DNA of 64,000 bases from Malachius bipustulatus. Taxonomy: Eukaryota > Arthropoda > Insecta > Coleoptera > Melyridae. Where the stretch lies: positions 4,960,001-5,024,000 of the forward strand of contig OU342635.1 of assembly GCA_910589415.1 (NCBI GenBank), in the 5' to 3' direction. The translations under genes and the position numbers were made by a program. The notes under the pieces are model-generated. The model saw nothing but the letters and a program-made list of their open reading frames with translations, searched no databases and was not told the origin of the DNA. Shown piece after piece: positions 23,457-35,045 of the stretch. Numbering within the stretch: the first letter of the stretch is position 1; each line of letters opens with the position of its first letter.

Positions 23457-24783
23457 ACGTGAAGTTAGCCCGAAAAAATTCTGTCTCGGTGGTAAAACGT
23501 GTTTAAAAAAATAGTTTTTTTTCATGATTTTTTTAATTTTTCTTGCCACAAGATTGAAAAAAAAACGAGATCTGGGTGGTAAAACATACCGTTCGATTGC
23601 CCTTCCTTTTACCATTTTCACCATCAATTCATTTTGTTCTACCACCGTTAGAAAAAAAGTTATGGAATAAATAATTTTTACCAATTTTTACCACAGCCGA
23701 TACTTATGTGGTAACTCGGACCAAGTTTAGGTACGTGTATGGCAAAACCAAAACGATGACTATATTATGGTGGTTAAAAACATTGTACAACTTTGTACCA
23801 GCCCGACAAAATATTTTACCACCCCTTACTTTGGATTTACCACCCTCAGAATCCGCCCTTAGCCTTTATGTACTTTATAAAATTTAGGCCAGCTTCACAA
23901 ATGCGTAAAAATGGGAAAGTTAGTTCCAGGTGATGGAAAACGTTTTACCGGTTTGGAAAAACTCGAGAAAAGGTTTTACCACCCCTTAGTTTTCATCTAC
24001 CAACTTAAGGAATAACGCCCCCGGCCTTTATGTGCTTTATAAAATATAGGCCAACTTCAAAAATGCATAAAAATGGGAAAGTTAGTTCCAGGTAATGGAA
24101 AACGTTTTACTATTTTTTACCAACACGAGAAAAGGTTTACCACCCCTTAGTTCCCATTTACCACCCCCAGTATTTTGTGAAGTTAACCCAAATTCCAGAA
24201 AGCTCATTAAGGCCGGCGGACGTGATTCTGGTCGACTGGTAAATCAAAATTAAGGGATTGTCAAACCTTTTCTCGGGTTATTCCAAAGTGCGGTGAAAGT
24301 TTTCCATTGCCTAGAATCAACTTTCCGATATTTACGTTTTTGTGAAGTTGGCCCGAATTTTACATGAAGGCGGGGGGGGGGGGATGATTCTGGAGGTGGT
24401 AAATGAAAACTAAGGGGTGGTAAAATATTTTTTCGGGTTGGTACAAAGTTGTACAACGCTTTTAACCACCATGTAGTCATCGTTTTGGTTTTACCACCCA
24501 CATAAACTTGATCAGCGGCTCTGGTAAAAATTATTTATTCCATAACTATTTTTATAAAGGTGGTAAAACAAAATAAGTTCGTGGTACAACATGGTCTAAT
24601 GATGGGCAATCGAGTGGTATGGTTTACTACCCGCTTCACGGTTTTTTAGGGCTTGTGAAGTTGGCTTTAAAATAAAAATAATTCATAGAAGAAACTAAGG
24701 GTGGTAAAACGAAAATAATGGTAAAAAAATCGATTATGACGTTTTACCATTCAGCCGGACTTTTTTTCAGGCCAACTTCACGT
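23457..24783. mobile_element. 1.3-kb foldback element with long inverted arms
   Basis: The left end ACGTGAAGTTAGCCCGAAAA pairs with the inverted right end ACGTGAAGTTGGCCTGAAAA, and ACCT flanks both sides (23453-23456, 24784-24787). Inverted arms extend inward for several hundred bases: GGTGGTTAAAAACATTGTACAAC and GTACAACGCTTTTAACCACC, CCAAAACGATGACTA and TAGTCATCGTTTTGG, and repeated TTTTACCACCCCTTAG with CTAAGGGGTGGTAAAA. It has no transposase. The minus-strand ORFs here (near 23442-23684 and 24250-24501) arise from the arms. Confidence 0.75.
23816..24160. repeat. Internal ~160-bp tandem unit of the foldback element
   Basis: TTTACCACCCCTTA begins units at about 23816, 23976 and 24137. The first two share TTTATGTRCTTTATAAAAT, AAAATGGGAAAGTTAGTTCC and GGAAAACGTTTTAC at matching offsets. 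The third unit soon diverges into the other arm. Confidence 0.7.
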
Positions 24784-24789
24784 ACCTAA

Positions 24790-26390
24790 AATTTTGTATC
24801 ATCAATATAGCTACTGTGTAACTATTAACATCTCATTATAATTATTTGGAAAGTACCCACATTACACATGAACTTATTTTAAGTAGTCTGTAAGGTATGA
24901 TGTTTGTTTAAAAAAACAATTATCACAATACAAGTATATAACAAATAAAATTACGTCAATTACTTAAAGTCTTAAAACGATTCCCATTCATTTCAATTTA
25001 AAAAGCAATCATTTTTAATCATTGTCTATAAGTTATCTATATTTTTAGAATGATAAATGTAAATGTAAAGATCGTTTAAGCCCTTTTTGTTAATTATTCC
25101 AATCCTAGGCAGTTAATTCTGTGATGAGATTTTTTTGAGAAAAAGTATAATTTAGTTATAATATCTTCCTATAAAAATAATATTATAAAGAGTAGCGGTT
25201 TCTTCAGGTACAAACATCAAAGTAACCTGTTTCGGGCCAATTGGTGAAAAAATGTTTTATATTTTTTGTATAGTTGCATAAACATTTTTTTATGCCTCTA
25301 CTTAATATCTATCCATGAAACACGTTTTTTTAGAAGATGAAACAAAACAATAATACAAATACTCCTGTTTAAAGATAAACGAACTATAAATTCTCACCCT
25401 CCATTCAGTAGTCTCTACAATTCAAAACCATTTTAACTGAGTTAAAAAATCTTAAAAGAGAGTTAGAGAGTTGAAAGTTAAAAGAGAGTTTTAGAGGGTA
25501 AAAAATTAAAAGAGAGTAAATTACTTGCAACTACATAACTTTCACTTTCAAGAGATATGAAAACTGCAACCAAGTAATTATGCTCCGACATAAATACAAA
25601 AGAAAAATTTACAAATACTAGGTCATGAACACGCGCATGCGCGTGCCTGTCTCTTAAGAGATTTCCGAATTGAAGCAATCTTCAAAACTAAATACTCCCT
25701 AGATAACATTATTATATTACATACATATATTTTATTATAATCCTGGTTTATTGAGAGTAACTGAAAATAAGTGAACGTAGATAATATGTCTGTATGTTCA
25801 TCTTGGTTTTCCCCACTCCTTCCTAAAGAAGTAAGATTCTTAGAGAAGGAAGTAATTTCTTAAAGCAGGCTGCTGAGAATATATTTTCAAACAAAAATCT
25901 GTAACTGTAATTAATGATAGATACGTAATATGAACATTAATATACAGGTGTCCCAAATATGGAGTAAAACCGCTTCTGTGTTCGAAGAATATTTGAGCCA
26001 TCATCAAATTTCATCCCTTCAACGAGAAAAAAGAGAAAATTGTATTTCTGTGAAGGTATTTCTCTGTATTCTCAAAGAAATCGTCATTTCCACGATGCAC
26101 GGATAATCGGTACTCTACTGTATTTGAATTTACATAGAATTTAATTCCCTAAAATCTAAGAAATAATCCCACACGCGCGCCCTCAGCTCCTGAGCCGCTA
26201 CGCCAGTTCACGCAAAACTCGTCTCCGCTGGGCATCTATCGATACCTCCTCCAACCATGATTTGCGGGGAAGCCCAGCAATTTTCAGACGGACGGTGTCA
26301 GACGCTTCAAACGCTGCGATGTCAAGAGAACGAATTCGATTAACAAATTTATTAAATTATTAATTAATGTAAACTCGATTTTTTTCTTTA
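24790..26390. other. Intron stretch, little recognised
   Basis: AT-rich DNA. A GAGAGTT-rich run lies near 25455-25515. A GC-rich patch at 26170-26330 includes, on the minus strand, AGLPRKSWLEEVSIDAQ, faintly like the tail of some non-LTR retrotransposon proteins; too short to call. Confidence 0.35.
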
Positions 26391-26394
26391 ATGT

Positions 26395-26640
26395 CCGGTT
26401 AATCAAAGTCCGGTCAGCTCGTTTTTTTGCAAAGTCCGGTGGTCGGCTCGAAAATTCGATTTTTGCAATGTATGCGGGTAGACAAAGTCCGGTCAGCTCT
26501 AAAAATTCGATTTTTGCTCAAAAGGCAAAGTCCGGTCAGCTCGAATTTTTTATCTTGAGGTCTATTTTTCAGATGGTGTTTATTTTTCTGCAAGTTCCGG
26601 TTTGATAAGTTTGACAACAACTCGAAAATGTGATTTTTGT
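26395..26640. repeat. Tandem repeat, 'aaagtccggtcagctcg' type
   Basis: AAAGTCCGGTCAGCTC recurs at about 26405, 26485 and 26525 with variants at about 26431 and 26590, separated by AAAATTCGATTTTTGC-like spacers. It is related to the array at 12530-12960. Confidence 0.75.
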
Positions 26641-27728
26641 TACACCAGACTGTGCTATAATGATAATACCTGGTAAAACAAGTATTTCAATTATTTGATA
26701 AATGCGTATCCAAGAAATTAATTTTATGCCTTTTAATGTCCTGAAGTATGCAAAATATTATTTTGCATAAATGCATTTATAAAAAGAACCACCACAATTT
26801 GCATTCATATAAAATATGCATTTTGCAAATATTCCAAGCTCTACTAATGAAACACCCATTTTTTTGCATTGTGTTTATGTTGTAGCAATATTTTCGCTTA
26901 GCAACGAAAGTGTTAGTTGGATCGTTCCATGTTTTATTTTTATAAACTCTCACGGTATAAAAATCAAATAATCTCCTTATTTTTTAAGTATTAAATTAAT
27001 TATTTTTTCTTTTAATTGTTTCTATCATAAAATACATAAATTAAAGCTCCTAAACACCGGTAGCTAATATCTGATAATGCATGTAATTATTGACGTTATA
27101 TTTAGGCAAGGATTAATTTTTGTAGAATACCAAGATGATAATTGTAATTATTATTATAATAGATACCTACAATAATGTTGATATTTAATTATTATTATCT
27201 TTATCTATGTATAAGTGGTCCTTTTTATTGCACCCCGGTAGCATCTTTTAATTTTTAATACCTAACACTTCTTTATTTGTATTGTAGTAGAAATAATAGT
27301 ACAATACTACAAGGTTATAATGATAGGTAGGAATTACAAGAAAATTAATTTTACGACACGAGCCATCGCGAATGTTGTGGATACTCGTATCACTGCCGCA
27401 TTTATTAATAGCCGTTAACAATTTTTTATACGACACGAATAAAAATAATTATTAAATTTATTTACTATACTTTTATCTTGAGATAGTACCTACAGGTAGG
27501 TACTACAAGTATACTTTAATTTTACATTTACATGCTTCATTATAATATCTGCAGTTGCCTGTCAAGAATCATATTATTATGTCCAGTGATGTACCTTTTA
27601 CGTGTAAAGAATTCATTCCCTACGTTTAACGTAAAGAATGTAAATCATAGAAAAAAGGGTTATGTTTTATGTTTGTTTTCATGTTATTAATTATTTTACT
27701 TTGATTAAAATAAACAACAAGAATTATG

Positions 27729-28230
27729 CATAAAAGAGTGAATGCAGATCTCATGAGTATAAAGCACATAAAGTGCAATAATTACTAGCCTATTAGGTGG
27801 GGTCGGAGTATTCCTCCATCACCCTAACATTTGTCAATGTCATATTGGCAGTGCCCGAAACTCTAATCAAGAGAGCCTCCACGTATCCTACAACAGAGTC
27901 AACCAGAGTACCAGAAAAAGCACAGACACGTGCTTCGACCTACTGGGGCTCATCAGTGTGTTGCATCTGGAGTATCCGGAGGATGTTATCGAATGCCAGT
28001 TACACGGGTCTCCGTGCGGTTTTAAGTAGAGCGACATCTAGCGATCAGTCCAAAGAACTAACCGTGAGTTCACTCTAAGTTATTTGTAGTTACATGACAA
28101 CTGTTAGGGCGATGGAGGAATAATCCGACCCCATTTAACAGGCTACTAATTGCACTTTATGTGCTTTATACTCATGAGACATTCACTCTTTTATGCATTT
28201 AATCGTTGAGTATACTTGCGTTTCTCTCTT
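27729..28230. mobile_element. Inverted-repeat element nested in the hAT, 14-bp flanking duplication
   Basis: CAACAAGAATTATG occurs on both sides (27715-27728 and 28231-28244), as a target duplication would. Inside, ATAAAGCACATAAAGTGCAAT with TAGCCTATTAGGTGGGGTCGG on the left is mirrored by CCGACCCCATTTAACAGGCTA with TTGCACTTTATGTGCTTTAT on the right, giving arms of roughly 110 bases. The right arm ends about 32 bases inside the proposed right border. The centre is richer in G+C and holds a 93-codon ORF (27797-28078) without recognisable family, which may be chance. Confidence 0.6.
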
Positions 28231-28439
28231 CAACAAGAATTATGTTGCTTTGCGTGGAATATATCAATGCTTTATTAGAAATTGCTTACAAGAAGACATC
28301 TGGATCCCTCAACATGATGTTTATTGTTTATTGTACCTATACCTACTACTACTTATTGACGGGTGGAAAAATTCGTCCAGTAATTAAAAAACGGTCGTAT
28401 CAAGCTACTCTATTGTTATAGAACTGTTCCTAAATATAT

Positions 28440-29215
28440 GGCATCTAATGGGGGAAGCTGAAACGGGAGACAACCTAACTGATATCGTAAATAAATCGTA
28501 CCTGACAATGTCGAGTATGCTTAAAATTCTGTTGAAATTTAGCAGAGTAATTGCAATTCTCACACTGTAAATTTATTAGCTAAAGATGTGGTAGATAATA
28601 CCTAATTGTACAAAAAAAGTAATTTCAATTTTGAGAGCATTCAATAAGAATTATTGTGTTTTTGAAAAAGGACTTATTGATAAAAAAGGATCTCGAATAA
28701 AACTACTACCTGCCAATACAAGATGGTGCTCCTATAATACAGACTCGTATTCCTTAATTAAAAATTTGCAGATTATGAAGTTCCTTATCAACTTTTAAAA
28801 GAATTAAGCAAAACATCAAATCTCTAATTTTGACGTTTTTTTTGCTGCTCGATCTCATTTGCACGTTAATTAACACAACTCAGATTGCTCTGCTGCCTGC
28901 TGCAGAGGCTACCCACTTATGGTTTCATCTGAAATTTCCACTGGAATTTTCACATTTAAATCCCATACTTGAACACAGGAGAACAATGGCGCAAAATATA
29001 TATGCATTGACAGCATTTTACCTCCATCCACCAGACGGTGGTGTGCAACTTTCAGAAACAAAAAGTACCTAAGTAAAATGTTGAAATATTTAAAACGTTG
29101 CACGAAAAAAATTTATTACAGCCTATTGTATTCTGGAACATGGTCAAAGTGCAACATTTAAATTTGCCAGACCTTGCAATTAAAATGCTACAATTGCTAG
29201 CTTCCCGCTCAAATC
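28440..29215 (+). pseudogene. hAT transposase pseudogene
   Basis: Pieces occur in order across frames: CNSHTVNLLAKDVVDN (near 28550-28600), LPANTRWCSYNTDSYSLIKN (near 28710-28765), RRTMAQNIYALTAFYLHPPD (28978-29036), and the C-terminal dimerisation block around 29160-29205 (LPDLAIKMLQLLAS). This matches the usual hAT order of C.AH.LNLL, TRW.S and the C-terminal domain. Stops and frameshifts interrupt it throughout. The N-terminal zinc-finger part was not recognised; the nested element may have displaced it. Confidence 0.75.
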
Positions 29216-29519
29216 GAGCGAGTTTTTTCATTTTTGGGAGCGAGATCATGCGCTTCACTCCCAAATTAGAAATCGGTTTGGGGCATAAAAATGAGGCATA
29301 CATTTATTTATAATTAATTAGTGGTAATTAGATACATAAACTATCAACTACATAAGCATAACTTTGCATTGTTTACATTCTTTACGTTCCTTACATACTT
29401 TACATTGTTTACCTTCCAAAAAATTCTATGTAAAGAACAAATTCTTTACACGTCAAAGAATCGCGTAAAGAATAGAAGTAAAATATATATATAAAGCATC
29501 ACTGATTATGTCCGTGACC

Positions 29520-31985
29520 GTGACCTGTATCTCGAGATGTTAGATTGCTCTTAGATTTAGGTTGTTGTTTGTAGGTGAAGCGGATTTACATCGCTAAATG
29601 AAAAGTCCAGAAAATTTATTCGCTTGATGAATTTTATTAAGCGATCTCATCAAATGCAAACGCATACAATTTCATCATTTTCTAATGCTAGAGGTCAATT
29701 TACTCGTAATTGAACAATTTTCAAGCAGTGTTTGTTATAATAAATTTGATGTTAGAATAATAATTCAATATTAATCGTGATAAGCCTGACGCAGCTCTGC
29801 AATTCATCACGAGTGATTTATGATATCGATTTTGCATACTTAACGGGAAAATTGAATAATGTAAGTTGAGTAAAAGTACCAAGCATTTTAATTAAATAAT
29901 ATTTGGAAATAAATTAATACCCATGTCACAATAAACAAACTGCCAACTACATGATTTTCCACCTTAAAATTAGGTAGGTACTTCCGATATAAAATCGGAA
30001 ATAAAAATAAACCCTCTTGAGTAATAATTAAATAATAATAATAAAATAATAAAATAAAATAATAAATCCTCTAATAAATAAACTCGTAAATGTAATTATA
30101 ATAAGAAAAATGATTAGGCTGCATCTAATGAATATATTAATTTAAATTTTATTTTTATATAACACATCAGAGTAATAATTATCCGGTAAATGTAGATAAG
30201 AGGCCAAGTTCATGAAGATACATACAATCGATGGTATTAATTACGCGTCGGTCACAGAATAATCAAACTCTTGGTATAATAATTAATAATTAATTCAATA
30301 ATTTGATTTACTTTCAGATTATTTAATTCTAATAATAATAATAAGATTTTTTTTTGAAAATTTATCTTCTACAATTTATTACTGAATAAGGCCAATAATA
30401 ACTTGAATAATAAATTTCAACTATAATAATGAAAACATAGTGGTCGTTGGAGGGTAGGTCGGTAGGTTGGAAATTACTAAAACTCAACCTAATAAGAACA
30501 AATGGGTTTCTATTTTCTCCATTTTCTCAATTTTATTAAAATTTATTATTGATATCTAATGAATTCAATAAATATTTTTCCTACGATCGCTAGGTATACA
30601 AAGTACCTACCACTTTGCGGATCGTTATTTATTTTGTATTTCTCATTTTTATGAAAGTGTGCGGGAAACTGACATAAGGTACACGCAAAGTAGTCCAAAC
30701 CACAGAGTAAGCAGTATGTGAGATTTATGAAATAGACAACATTGAATGACAACAATAATAGTGATGGGTAAAACAGTCGATTTTGAAACAGTAGTATTTA
30801 CTTTTACTATGATTTATATATAAGTATTATTTACTAGTACACTCAAGATATATAGTTTACCCAATTAGGAGGGCAGGTATTCTAAAATCAGTTTAATCAA
30901 GGAAATGGGTACCGCACAACTCTATTAAATCATAGATAAACACTTATCTGTCAATTTTCACGCACTCGCAGTCAGCTCGACCACTGACCAGTCGACTATA
31001 CTCTAATATTCGATCTGTCGATCATTGCGTGTTTATTGTTTAAAGGATTATAAGTAATATTCATATAACAACCTAATCATTATAAAAAAGATAATTTAAA
31101 CAAAATTTCTTCATAAATAAAAGTTTATTATTAAAAATATGCTATTATAATAAATGAATTAAGAATTTATTATAATTAAGAATTAAGAACAACTGAATAA
31201 CGTATTTTTCGGATGTTATAATTTATAATTTTAATATTATTTTATTGTTTATCTACGAGTGATTCATAAAATGCACTTTTTTAGACGTTTCTTAGTTCAT
31301 AAAATGTATGATTATCTTGAAGAGTGAAATAAAGTAGTTCGGGTGAAATAAAGTGCCGTAGCGGTTCATTATTTAACGCTAAATCTGACACGTTAATGCA
31401 CGCTCGCCGAGTGGAAGTTCTAGTGAACGCTTCGGCTCAGTTGGCTCGATCGGGGCGTTCGCACTGCAATACGAGACGCTGAACGCTGAATTACATAGTA
31501 TCCCGATGCCAACCGCTCCAAATGCTTGTTGACATCAACCTATACTAGAGAAACGTCGCAGTTTATTAGCAGTGCGCCAGATCTATGTACCTACAATTAA
31601 TATTTTGTGTTTTGCGTCGTTTAGTTACCTAAAATGGATACCATTGTAGATGATTCAATGAATGAAATATCTTCTACCCCAGAAGAAATTATTTTTCAGT
31701 CAAATGTGGCTATATAATTGACATATTTTATGTTTACATTTAATCATAAATGAAATATCTTCCGCACTAGAAGAAATTATTATTCAATCAAATATGACTG
31801 CACAAAATCTGTTAGGTACATACCTCAAAAATCTAAAGAAGCAATATGTCACCTTTATGAACTGACGTGATGAAAAAAGCCTTAATAGCTTCAAAGAAAC
31901 ACTTACATAAGATATGAATGCATTGGAAAGATTTTATTTTATAATAAAAACTTTTAGTTCTAATTTAAGTCACTCGTAGATAAAA
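29520..31985. other. Intron stretch with simple repeats and a possible transposon start
   Basis: (AAT)n-like runs lie at 30020-30065. TAGTGATGGGTAAAACAG at about 30760 resembles a hAT terminus, but no partner was found. Near 31634 a short reading frame starts MDTIVDDSMNEISSTPEE, and its 3' part is duplicated 88 bases later (31661-31711 and 31749-31799, about 51 bases each). This may be the broken 5' part of another transposon gene. Confidence 0.35.
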
Positions 31986-31990
31986 TTTTG

Positions 31991-32111
31991 TATGCAACAT
32001 ATGCATAAAGTGCCTTTTTTTCACTTCTGGGATTGCCGCATTCGCCTGCGGCTCATGCGGTCAAACTTCCCAGTCGTGAAAAAAAGTACCACTTTATGCA
32101 CTTGTTGCATA
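31991..32111. repeat. 121-bp foldback hairpin
   Basis: TATGCAACATATGCATAAAGTG at the left pairs with CACTTTATGCACTTGTTGCATA at the right. Inside, TTTTTTTCACTTCTGGGA pairs with TCCCAGTCGTGAAAAAAA, and GCCGCAT with ATGCGGT around a CGCCTGCGG tip. It is a miniature inverted-repeat insertion without coding capacity. Confidence 0.75.
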
Positions 32112-32114
32112 AAT

Positions 32115-33215
32115 AACTATTCTTTAATTAATTGTAGACAATTGACGACTTTATCCGACAACTGAAATTTATGACCAAACACCGGTGACGGTCCTGTGTA
32201 TATTTCTATATATTATTTAATTTTCCTATTACCTGGAAAAATTCATCAAGTTTCTACAGTTGGAACTTAAATGGAGTAGTTTATGAGTTATAAACAGGCG
32301 AAAGTTACTTTTTTCAAATCAATTCACATCGGCTCAAGATATCAGAAAACTGCTCCCTATATTTTAACTTTTCATTCTATTGGTACTGACACTTTTATTT
32401 ATAAAACTTTTGTTTCCGGAACTCTCAGATTTTTGATAGTCCCATTTTAAAACATAAAGCAGATAAGATAATATATCTCAAGAGTTCCAAGACAACGAGA
32501 ATATATCGCCTGTTATCAGGGGTTGTCATAGGTAACGGTCGTTAAAGCATATTGGCGGCCTAGGTCTGGAAATAAGGATTCGCAAATCTACACGTCTGTG
32601 TATAAAAGTACTAAATTTTGGTACCTTAGCGCAAAAATCTTGAGAGTAAATAGATCATTTCTAAAATAATAACTTATAATAGAAAATTGCATTTTCTATT
32701 ATAGGTTGAAATAGGTAAAACCTCTCTGGGTTTTATATACTTTCGTGGTAATTGGAAGCAAGGTTTATGCGGTCTGTTCTTCCAGAGGCGTTGAAACGGA
32801 AAATGAAAAATACACCTTATTATTATAATCAAGCGGATTGGCGCAGAAAAATATTTCTGTTAATTAGCATGCAAATGAATAATATGCACATGACAATGCA
32901 GATCACTTTGACCAATTATAATCTTGAAGTGCAAATAAACAATAATTATTGTTATAAATCCATAGACTAATTTATTAGTAACTTCGTTTCAATTATTAAT
33001 TAATTAATACATTTGTTATATTATGTATAAATTCATTTCTGTCATTATTTTCTAATTGGCATTAGAATTTTTTTTTGTTCATGTCGCGTTAATATTACCC
33101 ACACGTAATGTTTATATTATATTGTTACGGGTCTCACACTTATTAAAATCAATATGCAATCAGTCTGCAAAAGTCTTTATTCTCCACAGAACTATAAATT
33201 ATAGAAGTAACCTCT
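32115..33215. other. Intron stretch, nothing recognised
   Basis: AT-rich. GAGTTATAAACAGGCGAAAG near 32285 belongs to a motif also seen at about 41780, 59735 and 60670 (GTTTATAACTCA). A 12-bp perfect stem, CGTTGATTGAAG at 33219-33230 and its complement at 33246-33257, borders the next repeat. Confidence 0.4.
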
Positions 33216-33290
33216 AAACGTTGATTGAAGAAGTAGGGCCGACTCCTTCAATCAACGCTCTAAATCTACATAATCAGCTGTTTCTCTTCT

Positions 33291-34068
33291 CGTCTGTCCA
33301 CTGAGTGTTGTCCGTTGTCATGCCACACTGATTCTGACTAAAACAATTTCATTTAATTCGATTTGATTCGTACACTTATTTCTAAGTCGAACCAGATGTG
33401 GTATCGCAGTTCGTGTCAGTGGCGTGTGTTGAGGAATAATGAATATTCTACAAATATATTATTTTGACAAGTTATTGGCGAAGTAGAGCCTTGCAACTTT
33501 TTGATAACAAATATATATAATGCAAGTAAATAAGAAATACTAACACCACGATGTCACCTACCTGCTGGTTGCCGTTTAAAAGAAAGCATAACACCTTCGT
33601 TTTCTTTTTCTTCAAGTAAAATAATCCAGCAATTTAACCACAAGACCACTTACTAGGGAGTTCAATCGTTTCCCAGGCATTTTGTGTAATTTTTTGTAGG
33701 TATTTCGTTGCGAGAATATACCCAGTCCGTTTTTTTTAACCGTATAAAAACAAGAAAATAGAATTTTAGGCATTCACGCAATTAATAAGTTACTCGTAGT
33801 TTATCACATCGTACAATATCACAGGTAATTCTGCTAATTTCGTATTAAAAACGTTTCAAATCACAACACAAACCTCATTAGTATATTTAGCGCTGTCACT
33901 GACACTACTGACAGTAGCCGATCAACTGGACGACAATCTTATCGTAATATCGTACCAATCTAAGCGTATCAAGACGCGAGTCGTACTTCCGTCTCACTCT
34001 CGCTCATATTTTTAGAATTACTGACGATTCAAACGTATTTCTGACAATACGTCCCGATTTAACTCGAT
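33291..34068. repeat. Dispersed ~0.8-kb repeat, copy B (inverted relative to copy A)
   Basis: This is the reverse complement of 17420-18219 over nearly its full length: GAGTGTTGTCCGTTGTCATG at the left through GACGCGAGTCGTACTTCCG to CAATACGTCCCGATTTAA at the right. The two copies are 15 kb apart in opposite orientation, so they could pair or recombine to invert the DNA between them. Confidence 0.7.
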
Positions 34069-34414
34069 TGACTATGCAATGCAATAGAAGGAGTAAGAAA
34101 CATAACGAGATGATGTATCCTTAGTTATCACAACAGACAACACTCAGTGTACAGACTATATTTATTTTCACACAGATATTACACATACACCACTCTTTCA
34201 CTTCACTATCTCTTATTGTCACTTTCCTTACTCTGTGATACTTCAGCTTTCATTTACATTCAAGATACGACTAACTCCTAGAGTGCCTACAACTCCTCTT
34301 TTTATATCCGTTGGCCCTGGAGTCTAGAAATGTTTGACAGCTCACGAAGAACTAATGTTCAATCTTGCACATGCGTAGAATGCGGAACCAACAATAGTTG
34401 TACTTTTTTCTATA

Positions 34415-34877
34415 TAGTGTTGCTCTAAAACGCGTTATTTTCGAGATACAGGGTGTTAAAATTGGAAGAAAAAAATTGAAAATTATTGAATATCTTCTAA
34501 ACGATTGAAGGTATTTTTCTCAATTTTGGTGTTGTAGGTGAATATGAGTAGAGGGGTAAAATTTTGAAGTACAAAAAACTTCTTGGGCGAAACCAGTGGC
34601 GTAGCTATGGGAGTTTTTTTTTTTCCTTATAAGCCTCAGAACTTCTATGCCACTGGAGAAAATCAATTTGTAAAAACTAATTTTGAAATTTTATATTGTT
34701 ACCTAAAAAAAGTGTTCTTAATAAGGTCTCTAGAATACTTAAAAAATTTAACTCTGTATTAGTATTAACGTGCAGCAAAATTGAGAATTCAACGGTTTAG
34801 AAGATGTCTAATAAAATTGATTTTTTCTTCCAAGTTTAACACCATATATCTCAATAAAGCCTTTTAGAGCAACACTG
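34415..34877. mobile_element. TA-flanked MITE-like element, 463 bp
   Basis: The left end TAGTGTTGCTCTAAAACGCG pairs with the inverted right end CAGTGTTGCTCTAAAAGGC. TA abuts both sides (34413-34414, 34878-34879). The arms continue through GAGATACAGGGTGTTAAA and TTTAACACCATATATCTC and through ATCTTCTAAACGATTGA and TCAACGGTTTAGAAGAT. There is no ORF. This fits a non-autonomous Tc1/mariner-type element. Confidence 0.65.
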
Positions 34878-34910
34878 TATAAAACAAAGTACAACTATTT
34901 TTACGTGTTT

Positions 34911-34939
34911 TAGTGTATTTTTTAACAAAAAATACACTA
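34911..34939. repeat. Stem-loop capping the palindromic Helentron-like copy
   Basis: TAGTGTATTTTTT, a 3-base loop AAC, then AAAAAATACACTA: a perfect 13-bp stem. The same stem-loop occurs at 21010-21039 and 55453-55482. The ~107-base block that follows here, up to the palindrome, is shared with the 55.5-kb copy. Confidence 0.8.
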
Positions 34940-35045
34940 TTGAGGACGACATCACTTTTCGAAAATCACCCAAACTCATCAAATGTCCATCGATCATGAC
35001 CCCCAGATCACGAAAAAGTAGTTTTCCAAAATTCACCTGCCCACG

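Larger units (their letters stand above)
27584..29504 (+). mobile_element. hAT transposon, full-length but dead, 8-bp target duplication
   Basis: The element is bounded by CAGTGATG and CATCACTG, the terminal octamer typical of hAT elements. ATTATGTC flanks it exactly on both sides (27576-27583, 29505-29512), the 8-bp duplication expected of hAT. Subterminal TTTACGTGTAAAGAATT and AATTCTTTACACGT motifs are inverted between the ends. The interior carries a transposase pseudogene on the + strand, and another element is nested at 27729-28230. A 3' fragment of the same family sits at 18783-19045. Confidence 0.85.

Noticed and set aside
26170..26330. Non-LTR retrotransposon tail on the minus strand
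   Set aside because: PRKSWLEEV resembles such tails, but only ~20 residues fit and stops follow at once.
30757..31720. Second full hAT element
   Set aside because: A hAT-like left end was seen, but no matching right end, duplication or transposase motif.
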